DNA from: Flavobacterium sp. Leaf82
GTDB lineage: Bacteria > Bacteroidota > Bacteroidia > Flavobacteriales > Flavobacteriaceae
Length of the DNA stretch: 64,000 nucleotides
Assembly (NCBI RefSeq): GCF_001422725.1
Contig: NZ_LMMA01000014.1
Span: 1 to 64,000 of the forward strand
Direction: 5' to 3'
The notes under the pieces are model-generated. The model ran no database searches and was not told where the DNA came from. It was given only the letters and a program-made list of their open reading frames with translations. Shown piece by piece: positions 45,269-54,542 of this stretch (within the stretch, counting starts at the first letter, position 1; each line of letters opens with the position of its first letter). The position numbers and the translations under genes are program-made.

Positions 45269-47317
45269 GTGCAAAACTCACTTATTCCCGCAGAAATTTC
45301 GTGGCTTTCTTTCAACAACTGTATTTTAGATGAAGCTGATGATGCCAATAATGCATTATACGAACGAATTAAATTTTTAGCCATTCATTCTTCTAATCTG
45401 GACGAATTTTTCAGGGTTAAAATCAGAAAATTGCTAATCAAAAATTCAAAGAAAAATAAAGATCTACTGGATAAAATTCTGGCAGAAGTTAATCTTCAGC
45501 AAAATAGATTTGGAATAATCTGGAACAGTTCGATATTGCGTGAATTAAAAGCGAATGACATTGTTTACTATGAAAATCAGGAACTTTTAGAAGAACATTT
45601 GAATGAGATCGAATACTATTTTAAAAGTATTATTTTGTCTTATATTCAGGTAATTTATATTTCTATAAGCTTTCCCAGAACTTATTTTTTAAGCAATCGA
45701 AGCTTGTACTTTATGGTAAAACTAAAAGACAGGGCAGGCAATTTTCATTATGCTTATCTAAATATTCCGTCTGATAAACTGGATCGATATAAACAATTGC
45801 AAAGTCAGGGAAATACGCATTATATTATTTCGATTGATACCATAATAAAAAATTGTTTATCGCTAATATTTCCCAATGAAAAAGTGGTTTCCTGTAATGC
45901 CATAAAACTAAACAGGGATGAAAATTATCTGATAGAAGATGAAAACTCAGGAGATTTAATTGCTAAAATTGAAGCAAAAATAGAAGAACGAAAACGAGGT
46001 TCATCGACAAGGTTTCTATATGATTATAATATGGATGCAGATACAATTTTGGTCTGTAAAAAAGCATTTCAGCTTAAAAAAGACGAGATGATAAAAGGAG
46101 GAACGCATCATAATCTTTATGATTTATTCAAGTTTCCAAATCCTCTTAAACCAAATCCTCTTAAACCAAATCTTCAGGGAGCAAATTATCCCGGACTTAA
46201 ACATTTGCCTTTTGAAAGTAATAAGTCTATTTTTGAAATTATTGATAAGCAAAATCAGTTGCTGCACTTTCCGTATCAATCGTATTATTATGTATTACAG
46301 TTCTTTAATCAGGCGGCAATTAATAGAAACGTTCTTGAGATAAAAATTACATTATACCGCATTTCGTCACAATCGCTAATTGCAAATGCATTGATAAGCG
46401 CAGCAAAAAACGGAAAAAAAGTAACTGTTTTTGTAGAGGTAAAAGCGCGTTTTGATGAATACAATAATTTATTCTGGTCTAGGGAAATGAAAAATGCCGG
46501 AATAAAAATAATTCAGAGTATGCCTAATTTAAAGGTTCATGCAAAAGTGGCGACCGTTACCATGAAAGACAAATATGGTAATAAAAAATACTACAGTTAC
46601 TTATCAACCGGAAATTTCAACGAAAGTACCGCAAGTATTTATTCCGACTTTGGTTTTTTTACTTCCGAAGAAAAATATACAAATGACCTAAAGAAAGTTT
46701 TTACTTTTTTAAAAACAAAAGAAAAGTCAGAAGAAATAAATCACCTTTTGGTAGCTGGTTTTAATATGAAAGATCAATTAATAGAGTTGATTGATAATGA
46801 AATACAAAACAAAAAAGAAGGTAAACCAGCTTCGATATTTTTAAAAGTAAACGGCGTTGACGAACAGGATATTATAAACAAACTCATAGAAGCAAGTCAG
46901 GCAAATGTTGAAGTAACGCTTATAGTTCGCGGAATTTGCACGTTATTGCCCGGAATTACGGGAGTTTCTGAAAACATAAAAATCTATCGCATCGTAGATA
47001 TGTTTTTAGAACATTCGAGAATTTATAAATTTGCGAATAATGGCAATGAAAAGATTTACTTGTCCTCTGCAGATATGTTAAACCGAAATTTAAATCGAAG
47101 AATTGAAGTTGCTTTTCCTATATCTGATGAAAATCATATGGCAGAAATTAATAAAATTATCGAATTGCAATTAGAAGATAATACAAAAAGAAGAGAGATT
47201 AATTCTGAAGGTCAAAACGAATTGCATGCAATTGAAAACGATATTCCAAGACGTTCTCAAACAGAAATTTACAACTGGATATCTGCCAATAATCAGGTTG
47301 AAGTTTATAACGATTAA
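45269..47317 (+). CDS. ppk1: Polyphosphate kinase 1
   Basis: 682 residues, normal for the family. It polymerises inorganic polyphosphate from ATP. The N-terminus has the typical EISWLSFNNCILDEA and SNLDEFFRVKIRKL. The catalytic part has the conserved VHAKVATVT near residue 423 (phospho-His), YLSTGNFNESTA, LEHSRIYKF near 582, and DMLNRNLNRRIEVAFPI. The start is a GTG; no nearby in-frame ATG gives the full N-terminal domain. A 15-bp in-frame duplication lies at 46136-46165. Confidence 0.95.
   Translation: MQNSLIPAEISWLSFNNCILDEADDANNALYERIKFLAIHSSNLDEFFRVKIRKLLIKNSKKNKDLLDKILAEVNLQQNRFGIIWNSSILRELKANDIVYYENQELLEEHLNEIEYYFKSIILSYIQVIYISISFPRTYFLSNRSLYFMVKLKDRAGNFHYAYLNIPSDKLDRYKQLQSQGNTHYIISIDTIIKNCLSLIFPNEKVVSCNAIKLNRDENYLIEDENSGDLIAKIEAKIEERKRGSSTRFLYDYNMDADTILVCKKAFQLKKDEMIKGGTHHNLYDLFKFPNPLKPNPLKPNLQGANYPGLKHLPFESNKSIFEIIDKQNQLLHFPYQSYYYVLQFFNQAAINRNVLEIKITLYRISSQSLIANALISAAKNGKKVTVFVEVKARFDEYNNLFWSREMKNAGIKIIQSMPNLKVHAKVATVTMKDKYGNKKYYSYLSTGNFNESTASIYSDFGFFTSEEKYTNDLKKVFTFLKTKEKSEEINHLLVAGFNMKDQLIELIDNEIQNKKEGKPASIFLKVNGVDEQDIINKLIEASQANVEVTLIVRGICTLLPGITGVSENIKIYRIVDMFLEHSRIYKFANNGNEKIYLSSADMLNRNLNRRIEVAFPISDENHMAEINKIIELQLEDNTKRREINSEGQNELHAIENDIPRRSQTEIYNWISANNQVEVYND
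46136..46165 (+). repeat. 15-bp tandem duplication inside ppk1
   Basis: CCAAATCCTCTTAAA occurs twice in a row and a third time in degenerate form (CCAAATCTTCAGGGA), reading NPLKPNPLKPN. It keeps the frame and lies in a loop-like segment. Confidence 0.85.
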
Positions 47318-47340
47318 AACTCATAATAAGTAAATAACAT

Positions 47341-47373
47341 AAAAAAGCCCATTTTGTTAGAAATAGGCTTTTG
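47341..47373 (+). terminator. Terminator of ppk1
   Basis: AAAAAGCC and GGCTTTT arms with partly paired ATTT/AAAT, ending in T, 24 bp after the ppk1 stop; one bulge in the stem. Confidence 0.65.
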
Positions 47374-47435
47374 TGTTAATGATCTCAACTTAAGATAATT
47401 ATATTAGTTATAATAAAAATATTTAAGCTTTGGTT

Positions 47436-48227
47436 TTATAGCGCATCCCAGGTTGCACTAGGATAATAAATAGAACTTGTTACCGGAGCTGTCCAGTAAT
47501 CCTGACTTCCGCCACGGAAAGTGTGCAAACTTACTGCATTCACATTTCGTTTAGAATCGTTAGTTACCCAACGAATTTTTTGATTCAGCATTTCCGTTCC
47601 ATTTACATAATACTTGACATATCCGTCTGTATTTGATCCTGTATTTAACTTAACAGATATCTGGCAGTTATAGGTAACACCTTCCTGAATGTAATATTTT
47701 TTTCCAAAATCATTACCATATTGTCCCGGCTGATCTTTATAATATACGTAAGGTTGTAGATAAGCTCCGCTTCCTTTGGCAGTGTTTGATCCGTTGGGAC
47801 AATACCACATAAATCTGGCACTTCCGCCATTACCGTCCCATCCCGGATCGCCACCGGTATTTTGATCGCCAATTAATATACCATATCCGCATTTACCACC
47901 TCTGCTCCAATAAAATCCAGAGTTAAATTTCATCGTGAACCAAACGGTGTAAACATCTCCGGACCAAACGCCAAATGATGTACACAAACCACCCGGACAT
48001 GTTAGGGTATTTGTTTTTAAGGTAATCGTTCTGGCTGCGGCACTACCGGCTGCTGCTGCGGCTAAGGCTTCGGCTTTGTTTGTGTTTTGCGAGACGTCGT
48101 TGTTAACAATTTTTAACTCGTCTTTGATAGTGCTTTCCGGCACATTTAGAGCTTGTTCCTTTTCGCAGGAATTAAATACTAATGCTGTAATAAATAGCAA
48201 ACTGGTTAATTTAAATGCTTTTTTCAT
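47436..48227 (-). CDS. Lipoprotein with polysaccharide-lyase (PL14-like) fold
   Basis: 263 residues. A lipoprotein signal with Cys near 21 (VFNSCEKEQ) and an Ala-rich linker are followed by a concanavalin-like beta-sandwich: VWSGDVYTVWFTMKFNSGFYWSRGGKCGYG, then GGSARFMWYCPNG, YVYYKDQPG and GVTYNCQISVKLNTG. This resembles PL14/PL20 alginate or glucuronan lyases, with Tyr/Lys-rich strands that could be catalytic. The family call is by pattern. No other polysaccharide gene lies nearby. Confidence 0.65.
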   Translation of the reverse strand: MKKAFKLTSLLFITALVFNSCEKEQALNVPESTIKDELKIVNNDVSQNTNKAEALAAAAAGSAAARTITLKTNTLTCPGGLCTSFGVWSGDVYTVWFTMKFNSGFYWSRGGKCGYGILIGDQNTGGDPGWDGNGGSARFMWYCPNGSNTAKGSGAYLQPYVYYKDQPGQYGNDFGKKYYIQEGVTYNCQISVKLNTGSNTDGYVKYYVNGTEMLNQKIRWVTNDSKRNVNAVSLHTFRGGSQDYWTAPVTSSIYYPSATWDAL

Positions 48228-48654
48228 TTTTAAAGGTTAAGGGTTAGTAATAATTAATAGTGAGTAAATAATAAAATAATAATCATCTTTTTATACTGAA
48301 ACAAAAGCCTTTTGCAATTCTCAAAATCCGTATCGAATAGATATATAAATAAAAAGATGTTTTTTATTTGATTCTGTTTCAGGTAATTATATTGAAATTG
48401 GTATGCTGTTATATTTTATTGTTGAATACAAACCACATTTATGCGATTAGTAATTGACACTACAAAGTTGATTAATAACAAGTTGCACAGGGAGTAAAAA
48501 AGTACGTTTTTGGGTACAAAAAAATCTGATAGATGTGTTTTATACTTATTTTTTAGATTTTAAAAATGATATTATCAAAAAATAGACGAAAAAATTATGC
48601 AGTCTTAAAATGATGGTTTTGATACAACTAAGATTGTTGCTTAATATAAAAATA
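48228..48654. other. Gene-free AT-rich stretch
   Basis: About 430 bp upstream of the lyase-like gene. No clear -7 box, RNA gene or repeat was recognised; only short homopolymer and GTAC-flanked T-runs near 48500. Confidence 0.5.
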
Positions 48655-48686
48655 AAAAAACAGGCTCTATACAAAGCCTGTTTTTT
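48655..48686 (-). terminator. Terminator of the aconitase gene
   Basis: AAAAAACAGGCT and AGCCTGTTTTTT arms with an 8-nt loop, 25 bp after the aconitase stop. Confidence 0.85.
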
Positions 48687-48710
48687 AATATAATCAAAGT
48701 GATTTTTGTT

Positions 48711-51485
48711 TTATGATTTTTGAAGAAATTGCCTCAAAACATATTGAAGTATTCCGTCATTTTTATAATATTCTATTTCGATTTGAGAGTCAAGTCTTGC
48801 TATAACATTAAAATTGAATATTTCTCCATTTTCTTTAACGGCAGTAATTGATAATTCTTTCAAAGGCGTAACATTTTCTGCAATTCCGTTTATGGTAAAA
48901 ACTTCTTTTCCGGTAAGTCCTAAACTCGCCGCATTTTCACCTTTTTTATATTGGAGCGGTAATACACCCATACCAACCAGATTGCTTCGATGGATTCTCT
49001 CGTAACTTTCTGCCAAAACAGCTTTTACGCCAAGCAGGAAAGTTCCTTTCGCAGCCCAGTCTCTTGATGATCCGCTTCCATATTCTTTTCCGGCAAGAAT
49101 AACTAAAGGGGTTTGGGCTTCTTTATATTTAACCGATGCTTCGTAAATACTCATTTCTTCTCCCGTTGGAAGATAGGTCGTAAAACCACCTTCTTGTTTG
49201 GCCAATCCATTTTTGATACGAACATTGGCAAATGTTCCTCTTATCATTACTTCATCGTGACCTCTTCTGGAACCATACGAATTGAAATCATTTTTTTCTA
49301 CACCGCGGCTTAAAAGATAACTTCCTGCTGCAGAATTCTCTTTAAAAGATCCTGCCGGCGAAATGTGATCTGTAGTTACGCTGTCTCCCAAAACCAATAA
49401 TGTACGGGCATTTGTTATATCCTGCAGCGCTTTTGGGTGATCCGGAAGATCCTTGAAAAACGGGGCTTCTTTTATATAAGTTGAATTATCATCCCAACGG
49501 TAAATTTTTTCATTAGGAATTTCAAGCTGTTTCCATGTTTCATTACCTTCAAATATGGTCGAATAACTGGATTCGAATTGTTTTGGAGTCAGGACTTCGC
49601 TTAATATTTTGCTGATCTCATCATTTTCCGGCCATAAATCTTTAAGATATACAGGCAACAGATTAGAATCATAAGCAAGTGGTTCATTTATAATGTCAAT
49701 ATCGACTCTTCCGGCTATGGCAAAAATAACCACAAGCATTGGCGACATTAAAAAGTTCATTTTAACCTGAGGATGAATTCTGGCTTCAAAATTCCTGTTT
49801 CCTGAAAGCACAGATGCAAGTACAAGATCATGTTCTTCTGCAGCTTTTGCGACATGCGGAGGCAAAGGCCCGGAGTTACCAATACAAGAGGTACAACCAT
49901 AACCTACGACATGAAATTTCAGAGCTTCAAGATCTTTTAGTAAATCTGCTTTGATCAAATAATCCGTTACTACTTTTGAGCCCGGAGCAAGTGAGGTTTT
50001 TACCCATGGTTTTATATTTACTCCTTTTTCTCTCGCTTTTTTGGCAATTAATCCCGCACCAATCATCAGGAAAGGATTCGAAGTATTGGTACAAGATGTT
50101 ATGGCGGCAATGGCAACTGAACCATCTGAAAGCGTAAATTGTTCTGAACCAATAGTGACAACGACACTTTTACTTCCGTTTTCTATTTTTGGGTCAATCT
50201 GAACTTTCTCAGGAACTGGTTTGTTTTCGTTTAAAGGCTGTGAACCGCCTTCTGCAAACCAGGTTGTAGTTTGCTTTGTGTGTTTTTTATATTTTCTTCC
50301 AAAGTTTTTATCCAGTGCATCGGCAAATGCAGGCTCCAGATTTTTAAGCAATATTTTGTCTTGTGGTCTTTTTGGTCCGGCAATAACTGGCTCAATAGAA
50401 GACAGATCAAGTTCCAGAACATCTGTATAAACAATCGCTTCGTCGCCAGTTCTCCAAAGCATATTGGCTTTGCAATAATCTTCGACCAAATGAATTTGTT
50501 CTTCAGATCTGTTGCTGAGCCTCATATATTCTAATGTTTTTTCGTCAGTAGGGAAGTAGGTCACGGTACATCCAAATTCAGGAGACATATTTCCGATTGT
50601 TGCACGATCCGGAACACTTAAATTATCAAGACCGGAGCCAAAAACTTCTACAAATTTGCCAACAACTCCGTATTTACGAAGTAATTCTGCAATAGTCAGC
50701 ACCATATCTGTAGAGGTTGAACCCAACGGAATTTTACCAGTCAGTTTAAGTCCGATAACTTCCGGCATAATAAAATAAATAGGCTGTCCCAGAATTGCAG
50801 CTTCGGCTTCAATACCACCCACGCCCCAGGCAATAACACCAATTCCGTTTACCATAGGAGTATGACTGTCAGTTCCTACCAGTGTATCCGGAAAAACTTC
50901 GCCATTGCGTTCAATCACACCTTTAGAAAGATATTCAAGATTAACCTGATGACAAATTCCCATTCCGGGCGGTACTACACTAAAATTGGCAAAAGATTGC
51001 TGTGCCCATTTTAAAAACTGATAACGTTCGCTATTACGTTTGTATTCTTCATCCATATTTCGCTGATACGAATATTCTGTTCCAAAGTAATCAACTTGTA
51101 CAGAATGGTCTACAACTAAATCTACGGGAATAAGCGGATTAATAGCATCGGGATTTTTTCCTCTTCTTGCAGCTTCAGCACGAAGCGAAGCGATATCAAC
51201 TACAGCCGGAACACCCGTAAAATCCTGCATAAGTACTCTTGCAGGTTTAAAAGGAATGTCTTTGTCTGATGCTTCTGGTTTCCAGTTTAATAATGTCTCA
51301 ATGTTTTCTTTAGTAATAGCAAAATCATCAAAATTCCGCAATACATTTTCTAATAGAATACGGATAGAAAACGGCATTTTTTCGATTTCAAATCCCTGCT
51401 TCTGCATCTCAGTAAGACTATAGTATGAAAACTCTCTGCCGGCAGTTTTTAATACTTTTTTTATTTGGTAAATGTCATTTTGCAT
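48711..51485 (-). CDS. acnA: Aconitate hydratase, AcnA/IRP1 type
   Basis: 924 residues. It isomerises citrate to isocitrate in the TCA cycle using a [4Fe-4S] cluster. The cluster Cys set is intact: AITSCTN (about 465) and GCTSCIGNSGPL (about 528-533). The C-terminal swivel domain has LGDSVTTDHISPAGS, SYGSRRGHDEVM, GKEYGSGSSRDWAAKG and the RSNLVGMG loop. Domain order and size are those of AcnA rather than AcnB. It stands alone. Unlike many TCA operons, no citrate synthase or isocitrate dehydrogenase is adjacent. Confidence 0.96.
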   Translation of the reverse strand: MQNDIYQIKKVLKTAGREFSYYSLTEMQKQGFEIEKMPFSIRILLENVLRNFDDFAITKENIETLLNWKPEASDKDIPFKPARVLMQDFTGVPAVVDIASLRAEAARRGKNPDAINPLIPVDLVVDHSVQVDYFGTEYSYQRNMDEEYKRNSERYQFLKWAQQSFANFSVVPPGMGICHQVNLEYLSKGVIERNGEVFPDTLVGTDSHTPMVNGIGVIAWGVGGIEAEAAILGQPIYFIMPEVIGLKLTGKIPLGSTSTDMVLTIAELLRKYGVVGKFVEVFGSGLDNLSVPDRATIGNMSPEFGCTVTYFPTDEKTLEYMRLSNRSEEQIHLVEDYCKANMLWRTGDEAIVYTDVLELDLSSIEPVIAGPKRPQDKILLKNLEPAFADALDKNFGRKYKKHTKQTTTWFAEGGSQPLNENKPVPEKVQIDPKIENGSKSVVVTIGSEQFTLSDGSVAIAAITSCTNTSNPFLMIGAGLIAKKAREKGVNIKPWVKTSLAPGSKVVTDYLIKADLLKDLEALKFHVVGYGCTSCIGNSGPLPPHVAKAAEEHDLVLASVLSGNRNFEARIHPQVKMNFLMSPMLVVIFAIAGRVDIDIINEPLAYDSNLLPVYLKDLWPENDEISKILSEVLTPKQFESSYSTIFEGNETWKQLEIPNEKIYRWDDNSTYIKEAPFFKDLPDHPKALQDITNARTLLVLGDSVTTDHISPAGSFKENSAAGSYLLSRGVEKNDFNSYGSRRGHDEVMIRGTFANVRIKNGLAKQEGGFTTYLPTGEEMSIYEASVKYKEAQTPLVILAGKEYGSGSSRDWAAKGTFLLGVKAVLAESYERIHRSNLVGMGVLPLQYKKGENAASLGLTGKEVFTINGIAENVTPLKELSITAVKENGEIFNFNVIARLDSQIEIEYYKNDGILQYVLRQFLQKS

Positions 51486-51558
51486 AATAAAATGGTATAT
51501 AATTAAAAATCAATAAAAGGTAACAGATATAAATTATTTTTGGTCTTAAGTAAAAGTT

Positions 51559-51589
51559 AAAAAGCCGTCTAAAAATTAGACAGCTTTTT
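51559..51589 (-). terminator. Terminator of the glyoxalase-family gene
   Basis: AAAAAGC-GTCTAA and TTAGAC-GCTTTTT arms with one mismatch, 36 bp after the gene's stop. Confidence 0.8.
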
Positions 51590-51624
51590 AATCCTTATTA
51601 TTTGGATTTTTGCACTATGTTGAA

Positions 51625-52563
51625 TTAATTAATTTTTACCAAATGTTCTTCAATAGCGGCTCTTTGAGACTCGTATTGCGCAGGAAGTTTTAAGTTTAAA
51701 CCTAATTCTTCTAAGCTTTCATCTACTGTAAATCCGGGATTATCAGTAGCAATTTCAAATAAAACGCCTCCCGGTTCTCTAAAATACAAAGAATGAAAAT
51801 ATTGTCTGTCAATTTGTGGCGTAATAGATAATCCGTAAGCTTCGACTTTTTCACGGAACTGCATTAAAATCTCGTCATTTTTTACACGAAAAGCAACGTG
51901 GTGTACAGAACCGTTTGCAACATGACCGCGTTTTTCGTCTGCCAGTTCAACCAAATCTACAATTGCAGCACTTTCTACAGCATCTGTAGCATATCTGTAA
52001 CGGTTTACATCTTGTGCAATTAGTTTATAACCAAATATTTCTGTTAAGACTGCAGCAGTTGGTTTAATATTGTTTAAAGTCAAAGTAATGTTATGAAAAC
52101 CTTTTGTAGCTACATCTGCTTTTACTTCGTCAGTTTCCCAGCCTTTTCTGTTGTCCTCTGTTTTAGACTCGATTAATTCTAATTTTAAACCATCCGGATC
52201 TAAGAAAGTAAGATATTTTTCGCCGAATTTTTCTGAAGGTTTGTTGTAAATTACATTGTATTGCTCAAAACGTTTTTGCCAGAAATCAAGACTTCCTTTA
52301 GGAACAGAATATCCAATTTCTGTAGCCATTCCGGAACCTTTTACTCCTTGCTGAATTCCTTCTCCCCAAGGAAAAAAAGTTAAGATTGTACCTGCGCTTC
52401 CAACTTCATCACCAAAATAAAAATGATACGTTCCCGGATCGTCAAAATTCACTGTTTTTTTAATGAAACGTAATCCTAGTATTTTTGAGTAAAAGTTAAA
52501 GTTGCGTTTGGCGTCTCCTGCAATTGCAGTAATATGATGTAAGCCTAAAATTGTATTTTCCAT
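51625..52563 (-). CDS. Ring-cleaving dioxygenase-like glyoxalase (MhqO/MhqA family)
   Basis: 312 residues with two vicinal-oxygen-chelate halves. The first begins LGLHHITAIAGDAKRNFNFYSKILGLR; the second contains HHVAFRVKND and REPGGVLFEIATDNPG. Metal ligands His/His/Glu can be placed in these motifs. It matches the hydroquinone-specific dioxygenase group that protects cells from quinone electrophiles. It is monocistronic. Its promoter carries the same 20-bp motif as the hydrolase at 8321-9139 and the operon at 52898-54207. Confidence 0.9.
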   Translation of the reverse strand: MENTILGLHHITAIAGDAKRNFNFYSKILGLRFIKKTVNFDDPGTYHFYFGDEVGSAGTILTFFPWGEGIQQGVKGSGMATEIGYSVPKGSLDFWQKRFEQYNVIYNKPSEKFGEKYLTFLDPDGLKLELIESKTEDNRKGWETDEVKADVATKGFHNITLTLNNIKPTAAVLTEIFGYKLIAQDVNRYRYATDAVESAAIVDLVELADEKRGHVANGSVHHVAFRVKNDEILMQFREKVEAYGLSITPQIDRQYFHSLYFREPGGVLFEIATDNPGFTVDESLEELGLNLKLPAQYESQRAAIEEHLVKIN

Positions 52564-52610
52564 GGTATTTAAATATTAAATTGTTATTGTTTTGTTATTG
52601 ATTTCTTTTA

Positions 52611-52656
52611 CAAATTTACTCACGTTACAGCGATGAATCGATTAACCTAGATTAAG
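52611..52656 (-). promoter_or_regulatory. Promoter and shared operator B (glyoxalase gene)
   Basis: Minus-strand TAAATTTG (52611-52618) is the -7 box. ATCGATTAACCTAGATTAAG (52637-52656) differs from copy A at a single position, and the offset between the two (26 bp) is the same. The core TTAACCTAGATTAA has one mismatch from a palindrome. The start codon lies 48 bp downstream of the -7 box. Confidence 0.75.
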
Positions 52657-52869
52657 AAATAAAAAGCTGTTTTATTGTTGGGAAAACTATTAAACAAATA
52701 ATATTCCAACTGTTTTAAGTAATTGTTTTGTAGTGTTTTAATTGTAATTAAAGTTTTGAATCTGACGATATATCGTAATTTTATGATGCAAGCCATTTTA
52801 TTTAGAAAAGAGATAAAATCCTTACTTATATTTTCTTGTTTCAGGATAGAAATACCGACCGAAACTAGT

Positions 52870-52894
52870 AAAAAAAAGCCGACAAATCGTCGGC
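52870..52894 (-). terminator. Terminator of the GNAT-hydrolase-cupin operon
   Basis: GCCGAC and GTCGGC arms with a 5-nt loop and eight A on the plus strand, 3 bp beyond the cupin stop. An overlapping plus-strand ORF (52723-52911) is therefore judged spurious. The remainder of 52657-52869 is empty. Confidence 0.85.
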
Positions 52895-52897
52895 AGT

Positions 52898-53248
52898 TTA
52901 TAATTTTATAAATATTGATTTTCGAAGTTTTGGTTCAATATTTTTTGTTTTGTGTCCTTTACCTGTAGTATCTTCCACCAAAAGAATTGATCCTGTTTCA
53001 AATTTTCTTTTGTTACCTAATGACGTTTCAATTTCTACGCCGCCGTCCAGCAAGACAATATATTGACGGTCCGGAGCATTATGAAAATCATAGTCGTAGG
53101 AGGGATTTACTTCCCGGAAAACGATAGATTTTACAGGTTCATCATCAGATAAAAATCCAATATCGCCATTGTTTTTCAACGGAATCTCGAAGTCTTCAAA
53201 ATGACTATCGCCATTTTCATCGCTGTAAATTCGGGTAATCAGAACCAT
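52898..53248 (-). CDS. Small cupin-domain protein
   Basis: 116 residues, cytoplasmic. One cupin barrel: YDYDFHNAPDRQYIVLLDGGVEIETSLGNKRKF then TGSILLVEDTTGKGHKTK, much like the exported cupin at 10189-10662. Its ATG overlaps the stop of the hydrolase gene by one base (TAATG), so the two are translationally coupled. It is the last gene of a three-gene operon under operator C. Possible roles are binding or isomerising a small electrophile; none is shown. Confidence 0.82.
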   Translation of the reverse strand: MVLITRIYSDENGDSHFEDFEIPLKNNGDIGFLSDDEPVKSIVFREVNPSYDYDFHNAPDRQYIVLLDGGVEIETSLGNKRKFETGSILLVEDTTGKGHKTKNIEPKLRKSIFIKL

Positions 53249-53865
53249 TATTTTGTAAAAACAAGTTCGTTAGCTAGATCTATTTCGTCCTGACTTATGG
53301 TATGTCCCATATTTGGGTATATTTTTTTAGTAACTGATGCTCCCAATTTTTTAAAAAGTGCTTCAGATTCATTTACTCTTTCTACAGGAACATGAAAATC
53401 AGGATCACTTGTACCAATGAAAACTGGTGTGTTTTCGAAATTTCCGGCATAATGATTTTCATAGACTTTATCGCCAATCAATCCGCCTGTAAAAGCGACA
53501 ACGCCTCCATATTTTGCAGCGTTTCGGGCTGTAAACTCTAACGCCAGACAAGCACCTTGCGAAAATCCAAGAAAATAAATATTCTCTTTTTCGATTCCGT
53601 TTTGCTGAACTGCTACAACAGCCTGATGAATAGCTTCTAACGATCTTGAAAAAGAAGGTTCATTTTCGTTAAGAGGCGCTAAAAACGAATACGGATACCA
53701 AGTCCTGTTTTCTGCCTGAGGCGCCACCAATGCAAAATCATCAACCTTAAGATGTCTCGCAACCGAAAGAATATCATGAGCACTTGCGCCACGGCCATGA
53801 ATCATAATCAAGGCTTTTTTAGCTTCGTTTAAAGGTACGCCGTCTGTTAAAATTTCTGTATTCAT
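53248..53865 (-). CDS. Phospholipase/carboxylesterase-family hydrolase (MhqD-like)
   Basis: 205 residues. The dienelactone hydrolase/esterase core has LIMIHGRGASAHD (oxyanion region), the nucleophile Ser near 102 in GFSQGACLALE, Asp in GTSDPDFHVP and His in NMGHTIS. This group includes MhqD, which acts with a ring-cleaving dioxygenase in quinone resistance. It lies 51 bp after the GNAT gene and overlaps the cupin gene. The operon shares its operator with the glyoxalase gene. Confidence 0.88.
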   Translation of the reverse strand: MNTEILTDGVPLNEAKKALIMIHGRGASAHDILSVARHLKVDDFALVAPQAENRTWYPYSFLAPLNENEPSFSRSLEAIHQAVVAVQQNGIEKENIYFLGFSQGACLALEFTARNAAKYGGVVAFTGGLIGDKVYENHYAGNFENTPVFIGTSDPDFHVPVERVNESEALFKKLGASVTKKIYPNMGHTISQDEIDLANELVFTK

Positions 53866-53916
53866 AAGTTTAATTTTTAGTAATAATTGGAGAAGTAGTG
53901 ATCTGTCCTGTTTTAA

Positions 53917-54207
53917 TTATTTTTTCCAGATATCCTTATATTCTTCCGGATTTTTTTTGAACTGCGCATGAACGTATGGACAAAGCGGTAAAACCATTAA
54001 ATTATTCGCACGTGCATAAGATGTCATTTCGTTCAGCAGTTTTTTTGCATAACCTTTTCCTTCTGCTTCAGGTTCTACGCCTGTGTGGTAAACAGTCAAT
54101 ACATCAGGTTTGATACTCAGCGTCATTTCGCCTTGTTTTTTGTCATCAACATAAAGATTAAAAGCACCGTGTTTTTTTTCGTCTAATTCTAGTTTAATGG
54201 TTTCCAT
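53917..54207 (-). CDS. Small GNAT-like N-acetyltransferase
   Basis: 96 residues of the short Gcn5-related type: LYVDDKKQGEMTLSI, YHTGVEPEAEGKGYAKKLLNEM (acetyl-CoA loop with GKGYAKKL), LMVLPLCPYVHAQFKKNPEEYKDI. Such minimal acetyltransferases are common in Bacteroidota; the substrate is unknown. It is first in the operon with the MhqD-like hydrolase and the cupin, directly behind operator C. Confidence 0.88.
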   Translation of the reverse strand: METIKLELDEKKHGAFNLYVDDKKQGEMTLSIKPDVLTVYHTGVEPEAEGKGYAKKLLNEMTSYARANNLMVLPLCPYVHAQFKKNPEEYKDIWKK

Positions 54208-54251
54208 ATTCGTGTTATATTTTGTTATTGATCGTTGTTAAATTTCTTTTA

Positions 54252-54297
54252 CAAACTTAGACAAGACTCGAAAATCTATCGATTAATCTAAATTAAG
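54252..54297 (-). promoter_or_regulatory. Promoter and shared operator C (GNAT operon)
   Basis: Minus-strand TAAGTTTG (54252-54259) is the -7 box. ATCGATTAATCTAAATTAAG (54278-54297) is the motif of copies A and B, with one base changed from copy A and the same 26-bp offset. The transcript start regions also share TAAAAGAA with the other two. Confidence 0.75.
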
Positions 54298-54542
54298 AAA
54301 GATTTTAATCTTGTAGTTTTCCTTTTTTAATTTTTAAAAACGGCATAATAAGTTTGGAATTTTAATCTTCTGTACTGGTTATCTCAAAGTTAATACTCAA
54401 TAGCAAATAAATTTCAAATAATGTGCCTTAAAATGAAACAGCTTCATTTAAAGGTAATTACTGATTTTTAGATTTTGTAATTTACCGATATATCGTAGAT
54501 TTTTAGAGCGTAATTACAGGATATAGAAATTTCCTGAATTAA

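Noticed and set aside
52723..52911. 62-codon plus-strand ORF
   Set aside because: Overlaps the operon terminator at 52870-52894 and the cupin 3' end; no motif.
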